A model generated the notes under the pieces. The model made no database searches, was not told the DNA's origin, and saw only the letters and a program-made list of their open reading frames with translations. From a virus: a stretch of DNA of 28,717 nt. This document shows positions 1 to 9,200 of this stretch, piece after piece. The stretch covers positions 1-28,717 of the IMG/VR virus record IMGVR_UViG_3300042544_001325, one strand, 5' to 3'. Every line of letters starts with the position of its first letter. Positions within the stretch are counted from its first letter, which is position 1. The position numbers and the translations under genes were made by a program.

Positions 1-329
1 CTGACAACAAATTTTCCTTCAAGAACTCTAGTCACAACACTTGTGCTAGTTTGAGTTAATTCCAAATCATAAGTATGACGACCAGCAATTATATCTGTTG
101 TATTTGCTGCAGTTAAAGACAAAGTAACAGTACCACCTGCAGAGAAAGATATTCTACTATTAGCAGTGGTCAATTCAATAAGAACAGTATCAGCATTAAG
201 AAAAGAACGAACTTGCATTTTGGCTGTATAGTTGCCAACTAAATCCCAAGCAACACCATCAGTTTTAATTGTAAAAACTAAACTAAAAGTAGAACCCTGG
301 TCACAGACCATATTATATCTACCAGCCAT
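1..329 (-). CDS. Partial phage structural protein (N-terminal 109 aa)
   Basis: Minus-strand reading frame that starts at an ATG at 329 and stays open to the left edge, so the C-terminus is missing. The protein begins MAGRYNMVCDQGSTFS and continues with alternating polar/hydrophobic segments (VFTIKTDGVAWDL, then GGTVTLSLTAANT), a pattern typical of beta-sandwich virion proteins. It lies downstream of the capsid gene and the small basic ORFs, in the same late transcript; its ATG overlaps the upstream stop in a TAATG junction. I infer a structural role (neck, fibre or decoration) from fold pattern and context only; the family is not recognised. Confidence 0.75.
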   Translation of the reverse strand, partial: MAGRYNMVCDQGSTFSLVFTIKTDGVAWDLVGNYTAKMQVRSFLNADTVLIELTTANSRISFSAGGTVTLSLTAANTTDIIAGRHTYDLELTQTSTSVVTRVLEGKFVV

Positions 330-487
330 TATTTCTTCTTTCTTGCTACAGCAGCGTTATCTACTAGGTTTGGATACTTTCTACCAGCAGCCTTAGCACG
401 AGCCTTAGCACTGTTAATCTGTGAAGGTGTTAATTTTTTAGAAGTTTTCTTAGGGTTCTTCTTATCCCAAAATGCTTTCTTTTTCAC
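329..487 (-). CDS. Small lysine-rich basic protein (52 aa)
   Basis: A 52-aa minus-strand ORF starting at a GTG whose GTGA overlaps the TGA of the upstream gene; the frame is closed not far upstream by a TAA. An AAGG lies 8-9 nt before the GTG. The product starts MKKKAFWDKKNPKKTSKKLT and ends VARKKK, with about a quarter of residues Lys and a central short helix-forming stretch (PSQINSAKARAKAAG). Short basic proteins of this style are common next to head genes in environmental phages; I would guess nucleic-acid contact or virion association, but no function is established here. Confidence 0.7.
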   Translation of the reverse strand: MKKKAFWDKKNPKKTSKKLTPSQINSAKARAKAAGRKYPNLVDNAAVARKKK

Positions 488-744
488 CACTTCACCTTGT
501 CTGCCCAATAAGCGGCACTCATCTTACCCTTAGCAATATTCTTAGCATGACGTGCTTTAAAAGATGCTTGACGTTTAGTAGGTTGTCTGTCCCCAGTTAC
601 ACCTTGTTGACCAAAGCGAATTGTCTTAACCTTAGAACCTTCTTTAGCCACAACAACATGTGACTTCTTAGGATGATTAGGAGTTCGCTTTGGCTTATTG
701 TAACCAGCGACTCCAGCCCTTTTAAGGCGTGAGTCTTTAACCAT
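484..744 (-). CDS. Conserved basic phage protein of unknown function (86 aa)
   Basis: Highly basic 86-aa protein starting MVKDSRLKRAGVAGYNKPKR. The middle segment KSHVVVAKEGSKVKTIRFG and the tail HAKNIAKGKMSAAYWADKVKW form a pattern I recognise as recurring in small proteins of cyanophages, pelagiphages and other environmental phages with no assigned function. Strong positive charge with Gly and aromatic residues suggests nucleic-acid binding. It is coupled by a 4-nt GTGA overlap to the next gene and follows the upstream CxxCxC peptide by 2 nt, so all are expected on the late transcript. Confidence 0.85.
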   Translation of the reverse strand: MVKDSRLKRAGVAGYNKPKRTPNHPKKSHVVVAKEGSKVKTIRFGQQGVTGDRQPTKRQASFKARHAKNIAKGKMSAAYWADKVKW

Positions 745-746
745 AA

Positions 747-887
747 TTACTTCTTAGGTTTCTTAGGTACTGCTGTTTGAATGCTAGATGGCTTAGGTGC
801 AATTGGCATACCCATTGGGTTATTACCTTTAGCATTAGCCATAGCGTGTTCTAGGTTAGGATAGTTACATCCACAAGTTGCGCACAT
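747..887 (-). CDS. Tiny cysteine-containing protein (46 aa)
   Basis: 46-aa ORF from an ATG at 887 to TAA at 747-749. The N-terminus reads MCATCGCNYPNLEHAM, giving a C-x2-C-x-C cluster followed by a His, which could bind a metal ion; the C-terminus is Pro/Lys-rich (IAPKPSSIQTAVPKKPKK). It sits between the Met/Lys-rich 36-mer and the 86-aa basic protein with only 1-2 nt gaps. Its place in an unbroken chain of coupled ORFs supports its being real, although it is short. No family recognised. Confidence 0.6.
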   Translation of the reverse strand: MCATCGCNYPNLEHAMANAKGNNPMGMPIAPKPSSIQTAVPKKPKK

Positions 888-888
888 A

Positions 889-999
889 TTATTTCTTCTT
901 TCCCATTTTCTTCATTTTAGCCATAGGTTTTTTCTTCATATCGGCTTTTTTCATGTCCATCATCTTTTTGCCTTTAGGCATTTTTTTACCGTACATCAT
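889..999 (-). CDS. Met/Lys-rich micropeptide (36 aa)
   Basis: 36-aa ORF whose product is almost entirely Met, Lys, Gly and Asp (begins MMYGKKMPKGKKMMDMKK, ends MKKMGKKK). About 22 of 36 residues are Met or Lys. Low-complexity Met/Lys peptides like this occur beside head genes in several marine phage groups. The start could be either of two adjacent ATGs (999 or 996). It lies one nucleotide downstream of the 83-aa gene and one upstream of the Cys peptide, so it is translationally tied to both. Function unknown; a nucleic-acid-condensing or metal-related role would be speculation. Confidence 0.6.
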   Translation of the reverse strand: MMYGKKMPKGKKMMDMKKADMKKKPMAKMKKMGKKK

Positions 1000-1000
1000 A

Positions 1001-1252
1001 TTATGCTCCGTATGCTCTTCCAGTTTTGTTTGATATATCTATTGCCTTACGAATATCCTTCGTCTTAGTCGTATCAGGTTGAATACCCTGAGACCTAGCC
1101 GTACGATATAACGCAAGTTCATTGTCCCACTTCTTTGCAGACATAGTTAGTCTAGTGGATGCTTCCCCAGGATTCAAATCGACTGTGGAAGCCTTACAAC
1201 CAAAACAACCCTCAACATACTCAGGATGTTTTTTAATTCTGTGTAAACTCAT
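1001..1252 (-). CDS. Hypothetical protein (83 aa)
   Basis: Start chosen at ATG 1252 (MSLHRIKKHPEYVEGCFGCK) because a GGGGA motif lies 6 nt upstream and this leaves a short overlap with the previous gene; a longer frame to 1291 would overlap it by about 60 nt. The protein has one C-x2-C pair near residues 16-19 and then a mixed-charge helical segment (KKWDNELALYRTARSQ). It resembles small actinophage proteins found between capsid and tail genes but I cannot assign a function. Last part of a compact late operon. Confidence 0.75.
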   Translation of the reverse strand: MSLHRIKKHPEYVEGCFGCKASTVDLNPGEASTRLTMSAKKWDNELALYRTARSQGIQPDTTKTKDIRKAIDISNKTGRAYGA

Positions 1253-1526
1253 TTGTTGTCCCCAAACGTTTTTCAATTCTATCAATGGCATCCTTTAAAG
1301 AAGTACCACCATTATTACTTAACTCACCATCAAGGCGGTTAAGTCTTTCCATTACACCTGGAACAGAGTCTCTACCTGGACCACCAGGCTCGCCTTCCCA
1401 ATCTCGGCGAAACTTTTCCAACCATTCCATCATAGAACGAGTCTTTCGAACTGTTGGAGCAATCACAAAAAATACAGAAGCAATTGCGCTTGCAGTTGCA
1501 CCCGCTACAAGAATGTTGTTTATCAT
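1233..1526 (-). CDS. Small membrane-anchored phage protein (97 aa)
   Basis: Residues 4-24 (NILVAGATASAIASVFFVIAP) form one hydrophobic segment, followed by a basic stretch (RKTRS) and a soluble tail with Gly/Pro turn and a terminal helix (SLKDAIDRIEKRL). That layout, N-terminal membrane helix plus charged coil, matches small membrane proteins found in actinophage late operons, which include candidate second holins and DUF2746-like proteins. Coupled to the upstream 85-aa gene by an ATGA overlap. Membrane location is well supported; the holin idea is only a possibility. Confidence 0.8.
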   Translation of the reverse strand: MINNILVAGATASAIASVFFVIAPTVRKTRSMMEWLEKFRRDWEGEPGGPGRDSVPGVMERLNRLDGELSNNGGTSLKDAIDRIEKRLGTTNEFTQN

Positions 1527-1780
1527 CCTTCAAAGTTACTTTCAGTAATGCCGATGCCAGCAGCAATGAGCGCAGACTTTTGGTCCGACGTAACATCATG
1601 TTCGTGTCCTCCTGCATAGTATTCACTAGAAGAATCTATTTGGTCAGTTGATGGAACTCTAATTTTATAATATGTATTACCAATTTTTAACACACTAATT
1701 CCTCGGTCTAACTTGTACCGATAAAATAAACCAAACCCTGCTGGTCCTTCAGCAACTGTTGGTGGAAAAAACTTTGGCAA
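1523..1780 (-). CDS. Hypothetical late protein downstream of the capsid gene (85 aa)
   Basis: First gene after the capsid terminator. Product starts MPKFFPPTVAEGPAGFGLFYR and contains aromatic, beta-prone segments (VLKIGNTYYKIRVPS) followed by an acidic loop and an Ala/Ile-rich C-terminus (DQKSALIAAGIGITESNFEG). It could be a minor virion or adaptor protein but no family is recognised. Its position 18 nt downstream of the terminator hairpin means it depends on read-through or an internal promoter; its 3' end overlaps the membrane protein by 4 nt. Confidence 0.75.
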   Translation of the reverse strand: MPKFFPPTVAEGPAGFGLFYRYKLDRGISVLKIGNTYYKIRVPSTDQIDSSSEYYAGGHEHDVTSDQKSALIAAGIGITESNFEG

Positions 1781-1798
1781 TTTAAACTCCTAATAGGT

Positions 1799-1824
1799 AA
1801 AGCCCCCAGTTGCCCAGGGGCTTT
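1799..1824 (-). terminator. Intrinsic terminator after the capsid gene
   Basis: Perfect 8-bp inverted repeat AAAGCCCC / GGGGCTTT separated by about 10 nt, located between the capsid stop (1844) and the next gene (1780). On the minus strand it ends in only three T before ACC, so termination may be partial. That would raise capsid message relative to downstream genes, a common arrangement in phages. Confidence 0.75.
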
Positions 1825-1843
1825 AATCTTGATTTGAATCTAA

Positions 1844-2869
1844 CTATGAAGCGTTAATGCTTGAAGATGATTCAATTCTGTATAAGGCTTCTTCACGGTA
1901 ACGTTTGAATCCTAATACACCGTACCAACCAATTGGGCGCAAGCGCATCAATTTGTCGGTAACGTTTCCGATAACCACATGTGGTTCTTCAGCAACTGCT
2001 TCAGCAAGTGCTTGTTGACCAGCAAGGATTGTACGGAACACGCGTGCACTTGAACCACCATCGGTGGCGTTGTACATACGTGGTGATTCGATGAAGTATG
2101 CACCTTCGAATGTTCCAATTTCTCCTGCCCAGATGGCATCGTTTGATTGGTATTCGTGAGGTAGTCTCCATGAAGCAGAACCTGTTTCAGCACGAAGGTC
2201 GTGTGAAACTTCAGGGTGGATTGCACACCAGTACAATGCACCTTTACGAGCAACTGCTTTGCCTGCACGTAATTTAGCAACTGCTAGACGGATGTCTGCT
2301 GCTTTCAAGGTATGTGCACCAGTAACGTTTGTTGTTGCTGTTGCGCGAGTACCTGAAGCGTTGCTTGCGTAGATTACGTTTGTTCCAGCGCGAAGTTCGG
2401 TTTGAACGATTTCGTCAATGGAATCTGCCATGTTGAATGCAACGATATTTGCAATCGCTGGGTCAACTTCAGCAAGTGACATTAATTGCAGTTTGCGTGT
2501 GGTCAAAACTGCGTTACCGTATTCGTTAAGAGTTACGGTTACAGCAGTTGGAGCACCAATCGCTACTGAATCTGGGTCAACTTGTTCTGATAAAGCAGTT
2601 GTTGCTTTGCTTAGGTCGCTGTAGATTTGGAATACTACAGATGAACCTGGCATTGATTGGCGTGCTGGACGTTTGTCAGCGACTGAACGTAGTAATGGTT
2701 GAGAGCGAAGTGCGAACTCAACTAGACGGTCGTATGCTTTTTGTACGAGACCTGCACCATTGGATGGTGTAAAGGTTCCTACGTTGTCAGCACTTGAATA
2801 TTGACCGCCACCAAGACCACCGTTAGTTGCAGACGTACCACCAGATAACGCGGTATATGCATTTGCCAT
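1844..2869 (-). CDS. Major capsid protein, HK97-fold (N4-gp56-like family)
   Basis: 341-aa protein that forms the icosahedral shell. The N-terminus is Gly/Ser/Thr-rich (MANAYTALSGGTSATNGGLGGG), followed by a helix and the segment RQSMPGSSVVFQIYSDLSK. The signature-like stretch around residues 105-125, VTVTLNEYGNAVLTTRKL, is the pattern I associate with N4-gp56-family capsid proteins of actinophages. The C-terminal half carries the expected Gly/Ala-rich domain and ends RYREEALYRIESSSSINAS. It follows the scaffold gene by about 32 nt and precedes a terminator. Length (341 aa) fits the family. No fused protease or obvious propeptide is visible. Confidence 0.92.
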   Translation of the reverse strand: MANAYTALSGGTSATNGGLGGGQYSSADNVGTFTPSNGAGLVQKAYDRLVEFALRSQPLLRSVADKRPARQSMPGSSVVFQIYSDLSKATTALSEQVDPDSVAIGAPTAVTVTLNEYGNAVLTTRKLQLMSLAEVDPAIANIVAFNMADSIDEIVQTELRAGTNVIYASNASGTRATATTNVTGAHTLKAADIRLAVAKLRAGKAVARKGALYWCAIHPEVSHDLRAETGSASWRLPHEYQSNDAIWAGEIGTFEGAYFIESPRMYNATDGGSSARVFRTILAGQQALAEAVAEEPHVVIGNVTDKLMRLRPIGWYGVLGFKRYREEALYRIESSSSINAS

Positions 2870-2901
2870 TTCGGTTTATTTCCTTAGTTAGTAGTTAGAG
2901 C

Positions 2902-3378
2902 CTAAATCTCTCCACCTTGTTGAAAAATCATATTTGTGATTTCTTCTGCAGATTCTGCATTCTGTAATCTCAAATATAAATCATCAAGTCCAGCAGGAGA
3001 CTGGGCATTAGCAGTAACAGAATCGATTTGTCTGAGTGTAGCCAAATCAGGCTTCACATCATCGGGCGTCTGTACTGTTAAACCAAAGACCTCAGCATTC
3101 TCTGCAATCCAGTTATCGATACTATCTGGATTCGCCTCAATTTCTTGAGGAATGAATTTTGCTATCTTTGGACTTACGCCCTTGCTTTCAAGAACTGATT
3201 TGATAACGTTGTGACGTTGTTCAGTCTTAATCGAAGAAAGTTGTCCTTCCATTTCGGAAAGCATTTTAGATTTAGTTTTTAACTCCTTACGAAGTTGTTT
3301 TAATAAATCGCTTTCTGATTGTTGACTTTGATTAATATCATCATCGTCGTCTTCCCATTCTTGATATGTGTTGCTCAT
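2902..3378 (-). CDS. Capsid scaffolding protein
   Basis: 158-aa acidic protein immediately upstream of the capsid gene. After an Asp-rich N-terminus (EWEDDDDDINQ) residues about 18-55 form a predicted coiled coil (LLKQLRKELKTKSKMLSEMEGQL), and the C-terminus is helical (AESAEEITNMIFQQGGEI). Acidic, helical and directly 5' of the capsid gene is the classical description of a scaffold, which directs procapsid assembly and then leaves. A GGGAG motif precedes the ATG. The assignment rests on composition and synteny, not on a sequence motif. Confidence 0.82.
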   Translation of the reverse strand: MSNTYQEWEDDDDDINQSQQSESDLLKQLRKELKTKSKMLSEMEGQLSSIKTEQRHNVIKSVLESKGVSPKIAKFIPQEIEANPDSIDNWIAENAEVFGLTVQTPDDVKPDLATLRQIDSVTANAQSPAGLDDLYLRLQNAESAEEITNMIFQQGGEI

Positions 3379-3497
3379 CGCAACGCTCCCATTCTATTTG
3401 TGTTAGTCGCAAGCCTCATAATAAATCGGGGAAAATACTATGGCTCTTGCTACCAGTCTTGTTACTCTCATAGGGGCTGGTCGGTCCTACTGAGGGT

Positions 3498-4712
3498 TTA
3501 GATTGCGCCTTTTGATTGCTGCGCTAATGAAGCAGTTGAAGTACCTGCTTGTCCACCAAATGTTGCTTTTTCTCTTTCTTGAAGTTTCTTACGGCGTTGT
3601 GAAGCCAAACCAAAGAACGCTTCTTGCTCAAGTTCTTTAGAAAGATTAGTTGTATCTTCACCATAAATGCTTGCAAGTTTTTCAGCAGTTGGTTGAACCT
3701 CAGCAATACTAGAATATGCTTGCTTAGAAAGAGTACCAATTTGTTCAGTTGATAAACCAGCAGTAGTTAACTGTTTCTCAAGTTGACTAATGTTTTCTTC
3801 AGCAACATCAACTTTACTTGTTGCAGCACCAGTACGAATGTATGCTTTACGAAGACTTGTATCTAACTGGTTGATACCTTCAGGTCCTTGCATCAAAGCA
3901 AGAGCAATCTGTGAGCGCTGTTTAGTTGGGTCACCAACACCATAAGCACCCAAGTAATTATTTAACTGTGCTCTTAATTCACTTGGTGCGTTATCAATTT
4001 TACTAAACACATTATCAACACGAGCCTTGGCTTCGTCAATAGAAACAGCACCACCAATTAAAGCAGTGTAAGTATTTTGGTTAGCAAGTTCATTAAGATT
4101 ATATTGGCTAAACAAATCACGATAAGTTTGTTCAGCAGCAAGATATTGACCAGGAGTATAAGTAGATAAGCCTAATTTTTTACGACCTTCGTTACCAGCA
4201 AAACGTGTTTTGTATGCTTCAGTGGTAGGTAAAAGAAGTGATGCTTCTTCAGCACCGTATCCTTCTGTCATGAACCTTTTAATCTCAGGAACTAAAGTTG
4301 TTAAATTGTTGTCTGTAAATTCTTTTTCAAGAAGAGCAAAAGCACTACGACGATTTTGTTCTTGTATTGCAGCATTAGGGTCAGGTAAAGTTCTATTGCC
4401 GCCACCTAAAGTTTCACTTGTGCCATCACTATAAGTAATAGTTACGCTACCATCAGCGTTAGTAACTCTACCAGTTTCTGTTCTAGCAGCAGGTGTCCCG
4501 CCAGTTGTACTAGTTGTGCTTATACCTGGAACTTTAAAAGTTGTACCAGAAAACAAAACAGTTTTACCTGATGATTGTCTAGCAGCAAGTGTAGGGTTTG
4601 CTTTAATAGCAGCATTAACTTGTGCAACTGAGATGCCTAAATCTTTAGCAATCTTAGTAGGTGTGTCACCTCTTTCAACTGTGACTTTACCTTTGGAATC
4701 TACCTTTGCCAT
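3498..4712 (-). CDS. LysM-containing virion-associated protein
   Basis: 404-aa protein. Residues about 10-62 read as a LysM-like peptidoglycan-binding domain (VTVERGDTPTKIAKDLGISV ... NPTLA ... LFSGTTFKVPG). A Thr/Ser/Gly linker follows (STTSTTGGTPAARTETG), then a long helical region with scattered Tyr and Gln, ending KEREKATFGGQAGTSTASLAQQ. Its ATG abuts the stop of the transglycosylase gene. Its position between portal and scaffold, next to a lysozyme-fold protein, suggests an internal or tail-tip protein ejected with DNA to engage the cell wall. LysM is well supported; ejection is inference. Confidence 0.75.
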   Translation of the reverse strand: MAKVDSKGKVTVERGDTPTKIAKDLGISVAQVNAAIKANPTLAARQSSGKTVLFSGTTFKVPGISTTSTTGGTPAARTETGRVTNADGSVTITYSDGTSETLGGGNRTLPDPNAAIQEQNRRSAFALLEKEFTDNNLTTLVPEIKRFMTEGYGAEEASLLLPTTEAYKTRFAGNEGRKKLGLSTYTPGQYLAAEQTYRDLFSQYNLNELANQNTYTALIGGAVSIDEAKARVDNVFSKIDNAPSELRAQLNNYLGAYGVGDPTKQRSQIALALMQGPEGINQLDTSLRKAYIRTGAATSKVDVAEENISQLEKQLTTAGLSTEQIGTLSKQAYSSIAEVQPTAEKLASIYGEDTTNLSKELEQEAFFGLASQRRKKLQEREKATFGGQAGTSTASLAQQSKGAI

Positions 4713-6242
4713 TTATCTTAACCCAAAATCTTGAAGAATTTTATTTGCATAACCTGCTGCCTCTTCACGAGCATTAGTTGTATATTCCCATTGTGGACTA
4801 CTGCGTAACGTTTTATTGAAATCAGTAAAGTTAGGAAGAGTTGATAAAGCATTATCAATATATCTATCGTCAAGTTTAATTGTATCAGGATTAATTTCCA
4901 ACACATTAGCCATCTTATTAATATATTGTGAAGCAATATCTTTAACAGTTAAACCTTGGTCAAGATACTGTCCAAGATTTTGATATCTAACTTTAGCAGT
5001 GTTTTGTATCTTAGTCTTAGCAATCTCTAAACTATTCTTATTTGACAAACCCTCAATAGCATACTTGCGTACATCAGCATCAGATAAAGAAACATTATAA
5101 TCTGAAGCAAGTTTACGAATAGTAGCAAGATTAGAACCAACAATACCACCAACATTTTTAACACCAGCAGTATCAATATATCTATCAACAAACTTTGCTG
5201 CCAACAATTCACGGTCTTCTTTAGTGACACCAGCAGTTGCTGTTTGAGTGGTAGTTGAACCACTTCTAGTAGTTACCTGTTTAGCAACTTTACTTTTCTC
5301 AAGTTTATTTAACTCTTTATAGTACTGTGCAGCATCAGCAGGATTAGCAGCAGCACCAGTAGCATCAAGAATAAAAGTATTAAAATCTTCTAACGCTTGT
5401 TCTTTAGGAGTAATAGATGGTTGCAAGAAAACACTTGTACCATCACCCATTCCTGATATTTCTTTATTGTATTCAACCTCACTAACAAGCCAAGTAGTGA
5501 AAGGTTTTTTTGTTACACTATTAGAAACAGAATAGTTTTGAACAAGTTTATTCCAAGCAGTATTAGCAGAGTCTGCTGTTCTATAATTACTATTAGGATT
5601 ATACTGTTGAAGTATTGTTAAGATTTCATTCTTAGTTGCTTTGTCGCCCTTAACAAATAAGTCTTGTGCTGCACCTAAAGTATATTCTTTACCTGCAACA
5701 GGAATCTTTGCAATGTCATTCAAATCAGTAGGAAGTCTTTTAGTTACAGGTCTACTCATACCACCGCCACCACTTAAAATATTAGTTTCCATTCTACTTC
5801 TACTAGGAATCATAGTAGGTTTTGTTCTATTTACTAACAATGTTGCTTCAGGTAAAAACTGATTATATCTATCTTTTTTGTATGTAGACCAAGCAGTGAA
5901 CCCATCTTCAGTTCCTTGCTTTCTTCTTTTTCTTTCTTCATAAATAGCAAGTGCTGCTTTAGCGTTAGTTAAAGGGTCAAGCAATTCTTCATTAGATTGA
6001 ATGCCTAACATCTCACGACGAGCAGCACCCAAATCACCAATCATATTGATTTGAAAAATGCCATAAGATAAGTCCCCTGTTTCAGGGGTATTTCTTATCT
6101 TGTTAGCATCAAGTGGTTCATTCTCTGCTAAAGCAATAGCAACCATTCTTGGCAAAACTTCTTCAGGAAAACCAACTTCTCTTAAAAGAAAAAGAACTTC
6201 ATCAAGATTTAATTGTCCTGTTGCTATCGCTTTACTCGGCAT
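4713..6242 (-). CDS. Virion lytic transglycosylase (SLT/lysozyme fold)
   Basis: 509-aa protein with an N-terminal lysozyme-like domain (residues about 12-130). Expected landmarks are visible: MVAIALAEN with probable catalytic Glu40, LSYGIFQINM (59-67) matching the G-[IL]-x-Q-[IV] motif, an ALAIYEERK helix and FTAWSTYKKDRY. This domain would cleave peptidoglycan glycan strands during DNA entry. The remaining 380 residues are helical with coiled-coil character and no recognised domain. It overlaps the giant virion gene by 11 nt and abuts the LysM gene, making a likely ejection module. No signal peptide, in keeping with a virion component rather than an endolysin. Confidence 0.85.
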   Translation of the reverse strand: MPSKAIATGQLNLDEVLFLLREVGFPEEVLPRMVAIALAENEPLDANKIRNTPETGDLSYGIFQINMIGDLGAARREMLGIQSNEELLDPLTNAKAALAIYEERKRRKQGTEDGFTAWSTYKKDRYNQFLPEATLLVNRTKPTMIPSRSRMETNILSGGGGMSRPVTKRLPTDLNDIAKIPVAGKEYTLGAAQDLFVKGDKATKNEILTILQQYNPNSNYRTADSANTAWNKLVQNYSVSNSVTKKPFTTWLVSEVEYNKEISGMGDGTSVFLQPSITPKEQALEDFNTFILDATGAAANPADAAQYYKELNKLEKSKVAKQVTTRSGSTTTQTATAGVTKEDRELLAAKFVDRYIDTAGVKNVGGIVGSNLATIRKLASDYNVSLSDADVRKYAIEGLSNKNSLEIAKTKIQNTAKVRYQNLGQYLDQGLTVKDIASQYINKMANVLEINPDTIKLDDRYIDNALSTLPNFTDFNKTLRSSPQWEYTTNAREEAAGYANKILQDFGLR

Positions 6243-9200
6243 TTAAATCTCCAAATTTATCTCTATCAAGAAATCTGTCATACCAAAGACCAAACTTTGG
6301 TGAACTATTCTTTAACTCACGAACCTTTTTATCAACTTCATCTTTAACAAACTGATTACTTTGAGCATCAATATTTTGTGAAGGCATATCTTTAAGATAG
6401 TCAACAACTTCTTCCCTGAAAAGCATATACTCTTCAAGTGCTTTAAAGGTAGGGTCAGATTTATACCAGTCTGATTCAGTGAACTTTTTATCACTTAACA
6501 CAGTATCAATTGCTCTTAAAGTACCTTTATATTTATTTGCTTGAATACCTAAATCATACTCATTAAACCAAGTAGGGTTAACAGTTTTTTGTTCTTTAAT
6601 CCAAGCATCTCTTTCATCCTTAAGGAATCCAGCACCACGAGAATTGTAAGAATCAAAACCGTTCTGTTGCACTTTAATATCAAAGCCTTGCATAAACTTA
6701 TTGTACGCCATCCAGCCTAAATCTATCTTAGCATTCTTGCTTGATTCTTCTAAAGAAATTGTTTCTCTGTAAAAATCTCCACCAGTACCTGGTTTGTTTT
6801 TTAACTGGAAATTATATGCTGCCCTATCAAACGTATTGTTTTCTCTGTCAACACCCCAAGCGTTAGTGATAAGGGTTGTTACATAAGGGTCTTCAGTTTG
6901 AATCTTAGCAACAAGGTCACGGTGTTTAACTAATTGTTCAGCAGAAACTGCTGTGGCTTCAGCACCTGTGGTATTCTTTGTTGGGCTAGTAATAATCATT
7001 TCATAATAGTCTGGATAGTTTTCATAAAATAAAGCATCTGCTTTTTCTATGCCATACTTTTCTGTGTAAGTTCTGTATATGTCAAAGTATGGTTTGTAAT
7101 CAAGGCTAAGATTTGGAATAACAGCCATTACTTGGTTTATTCCAAGACGTAACATGAAATGCCAAACTGTTCTGTTTACAATTTCATCAGGTGTTGCTTC
7201 ATTGATTCTTGTGCCGTCTCTAAACTTTTGATTCTCAACGGCTAAGATTTTATTAGCAGTTGTTAAAAATACACCGTCATCAAGTTTTCTTGTTGCAGAA
7301 ACACCACGTTTAGTCCACGCTGGAAGTAACATATCGTAAGATACAAACTCTTTAGATGGACCATATGGAAGAACATATGTGTCAACAAATCTTCTAATTG
7401 GTAAATTCTTACCAGTTGTTTCTTTATACTTTGCATCAAGATAAGGGACAGCATTAACTAAGTTAGATGCGCTTACTTGAATAACTGGACCAGCACCAGC
7501 GTTCCACCAAGGTTCGCCAGCAAAAGGAATATTTAAACGAGTAACAGGGAAAGATACACTTGCTAACGCATTGAAAAGTTTAGTGTTTCTCCAAGAGTTA
7601 GGTACTTGCATTGTGATTAAAGGCTCACCTGTTTGTGGGTCTTTATCTATAGCCTCTTTGTTCCAATCATCTTCCCATATTAAAGTTGGTCTGATAATTG
7701 GTGTAGGATTATTTGCTACTAAGTTGCTGTATACACGTAAAGAGTTTAATTGTGCTTGAATAAATGGGGAAGCAAATGCAACAATTGAAGCAATGTTTGA
7801 ATATCTATCAATTGTGTACAGTACACGTTTAGTTTCTTTTAATGCTTCACGATGCGCTGCTTTTTCAACACCTTGAATTTCTAATTCAGTTGCTGGTTTA
7901 CCTGTGCGTTGTGTCTTTAACTGTAAAGCCTTTGCGCCACTATCAATAGTTTTTTCATAAATGTTGCCATAGAAAGGAACACGAGTGAAAGCATCTTCAG
8001 GCATGGTACCAAGATATTTAAATAAAGTATCTACAAGTGTGCCGTAAAGTTTTCCAATGTCTTGAAAGTTATCAATACGAAAGTTTGTTTTACCTATTGC
8101 TTCACCAGGAATAGGGCTCAGTTTACCTTCTAATTGAAGATTACCTAGACGTGCTTCTAGTTCATAAGGTGTAGGTATTTGTTCGTAAGGTTTATTTGCT
8201 ATATCAAATCTAACACTTTGGTCAGGAAAATAAGTTTGAACTTCGTTCCATCTTGTAGCAATATAGTTATCTATATCGTACTTTGATTTACTTCTTTTCT
8301 CTTGTTTGATAGCAAGTTGTTTTTGTTCTTTTTTAGTTAACTTCTTAGTTGTATCAACTACAATTGGTCGTTGAACTTTAGTGTTACGAAACTCTATTTG
8401 GGCTTGACGGTCATCAGATAAAAACCATTTTTTAATTTTGTTTAACTGACTTGCTACGTGTCTTTTACCAAGAGTAGTGTCAATTTGTAACATTCTTCTT
8501 GTTACTTCTGCTTCACGGAACTGTCTAGCCTGAACATAAAGGGAAGCAAAGTAGTTAGGGTTATCTGGGTTTAATGTTTTCCAGCCGTAAGAAGTATATC
8601 TTTCGCTTTGCATTAAAGGGTTACGTATTTCTTTTTTCTGTTTTTGTGCAGCAGATACTAACTTTGGTCCTATTGAACCTAGTGCGCCAGACTTGTAACC
8701 TTTAAAAATTAAATCGCCAACAATGATATCTTCTTTACCTTGAGTATATTTGTTAGTTTTGCCACCAAGTTTTTGTTGTGCTTTATTAACAGCAGTTAAT
8801 ACTTCACCATAAAATTCTTGTTGTTTAGTTAGTTGTTCTGTTAAAGGTTGTAGTTCTTTTCTTAACTCTTTAACTTCTGTTTCTAAAACTTTAATACTGT
8901 CAAGAGTTTTTTGTTTACGGTTAGCCTTATTGTTAAAAGCAATTATCTTATTTTCTAAATCAATTCTTTCTTGAAGTAGAGCATTATACTTTTTAACATT
9001 AATTGCTTTATCGCCTGTTCGTATTTCATAAAGTTCTTCATTGATTTTTTTTACTTTATCAACTACAGGTTTTAATGTTTTTCGTTCTTCACGTAATGTT
9101 ATTTTAGTATCTATTATTTCAGAAAGTTTACTTTGTGCTGTGTTTAACTTTTTTTCAACGTTAGAGTGTTGTGCTCTAACAATCTCTAAATCACTTTTTT

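Noticed and set aside
3379-3497. Short frames in the gap before scaffold: a plus-strand 17-codon ORF at 3440 with GGGGA upstream, and a minus-strand 22-codon ORF at 3403-3471.
   Set aside because: Too short, no coupling to neighbours on the right strand, and the minus-strand one has no ribosome site. Treated as a 119-bp leader for the scaffold gene.
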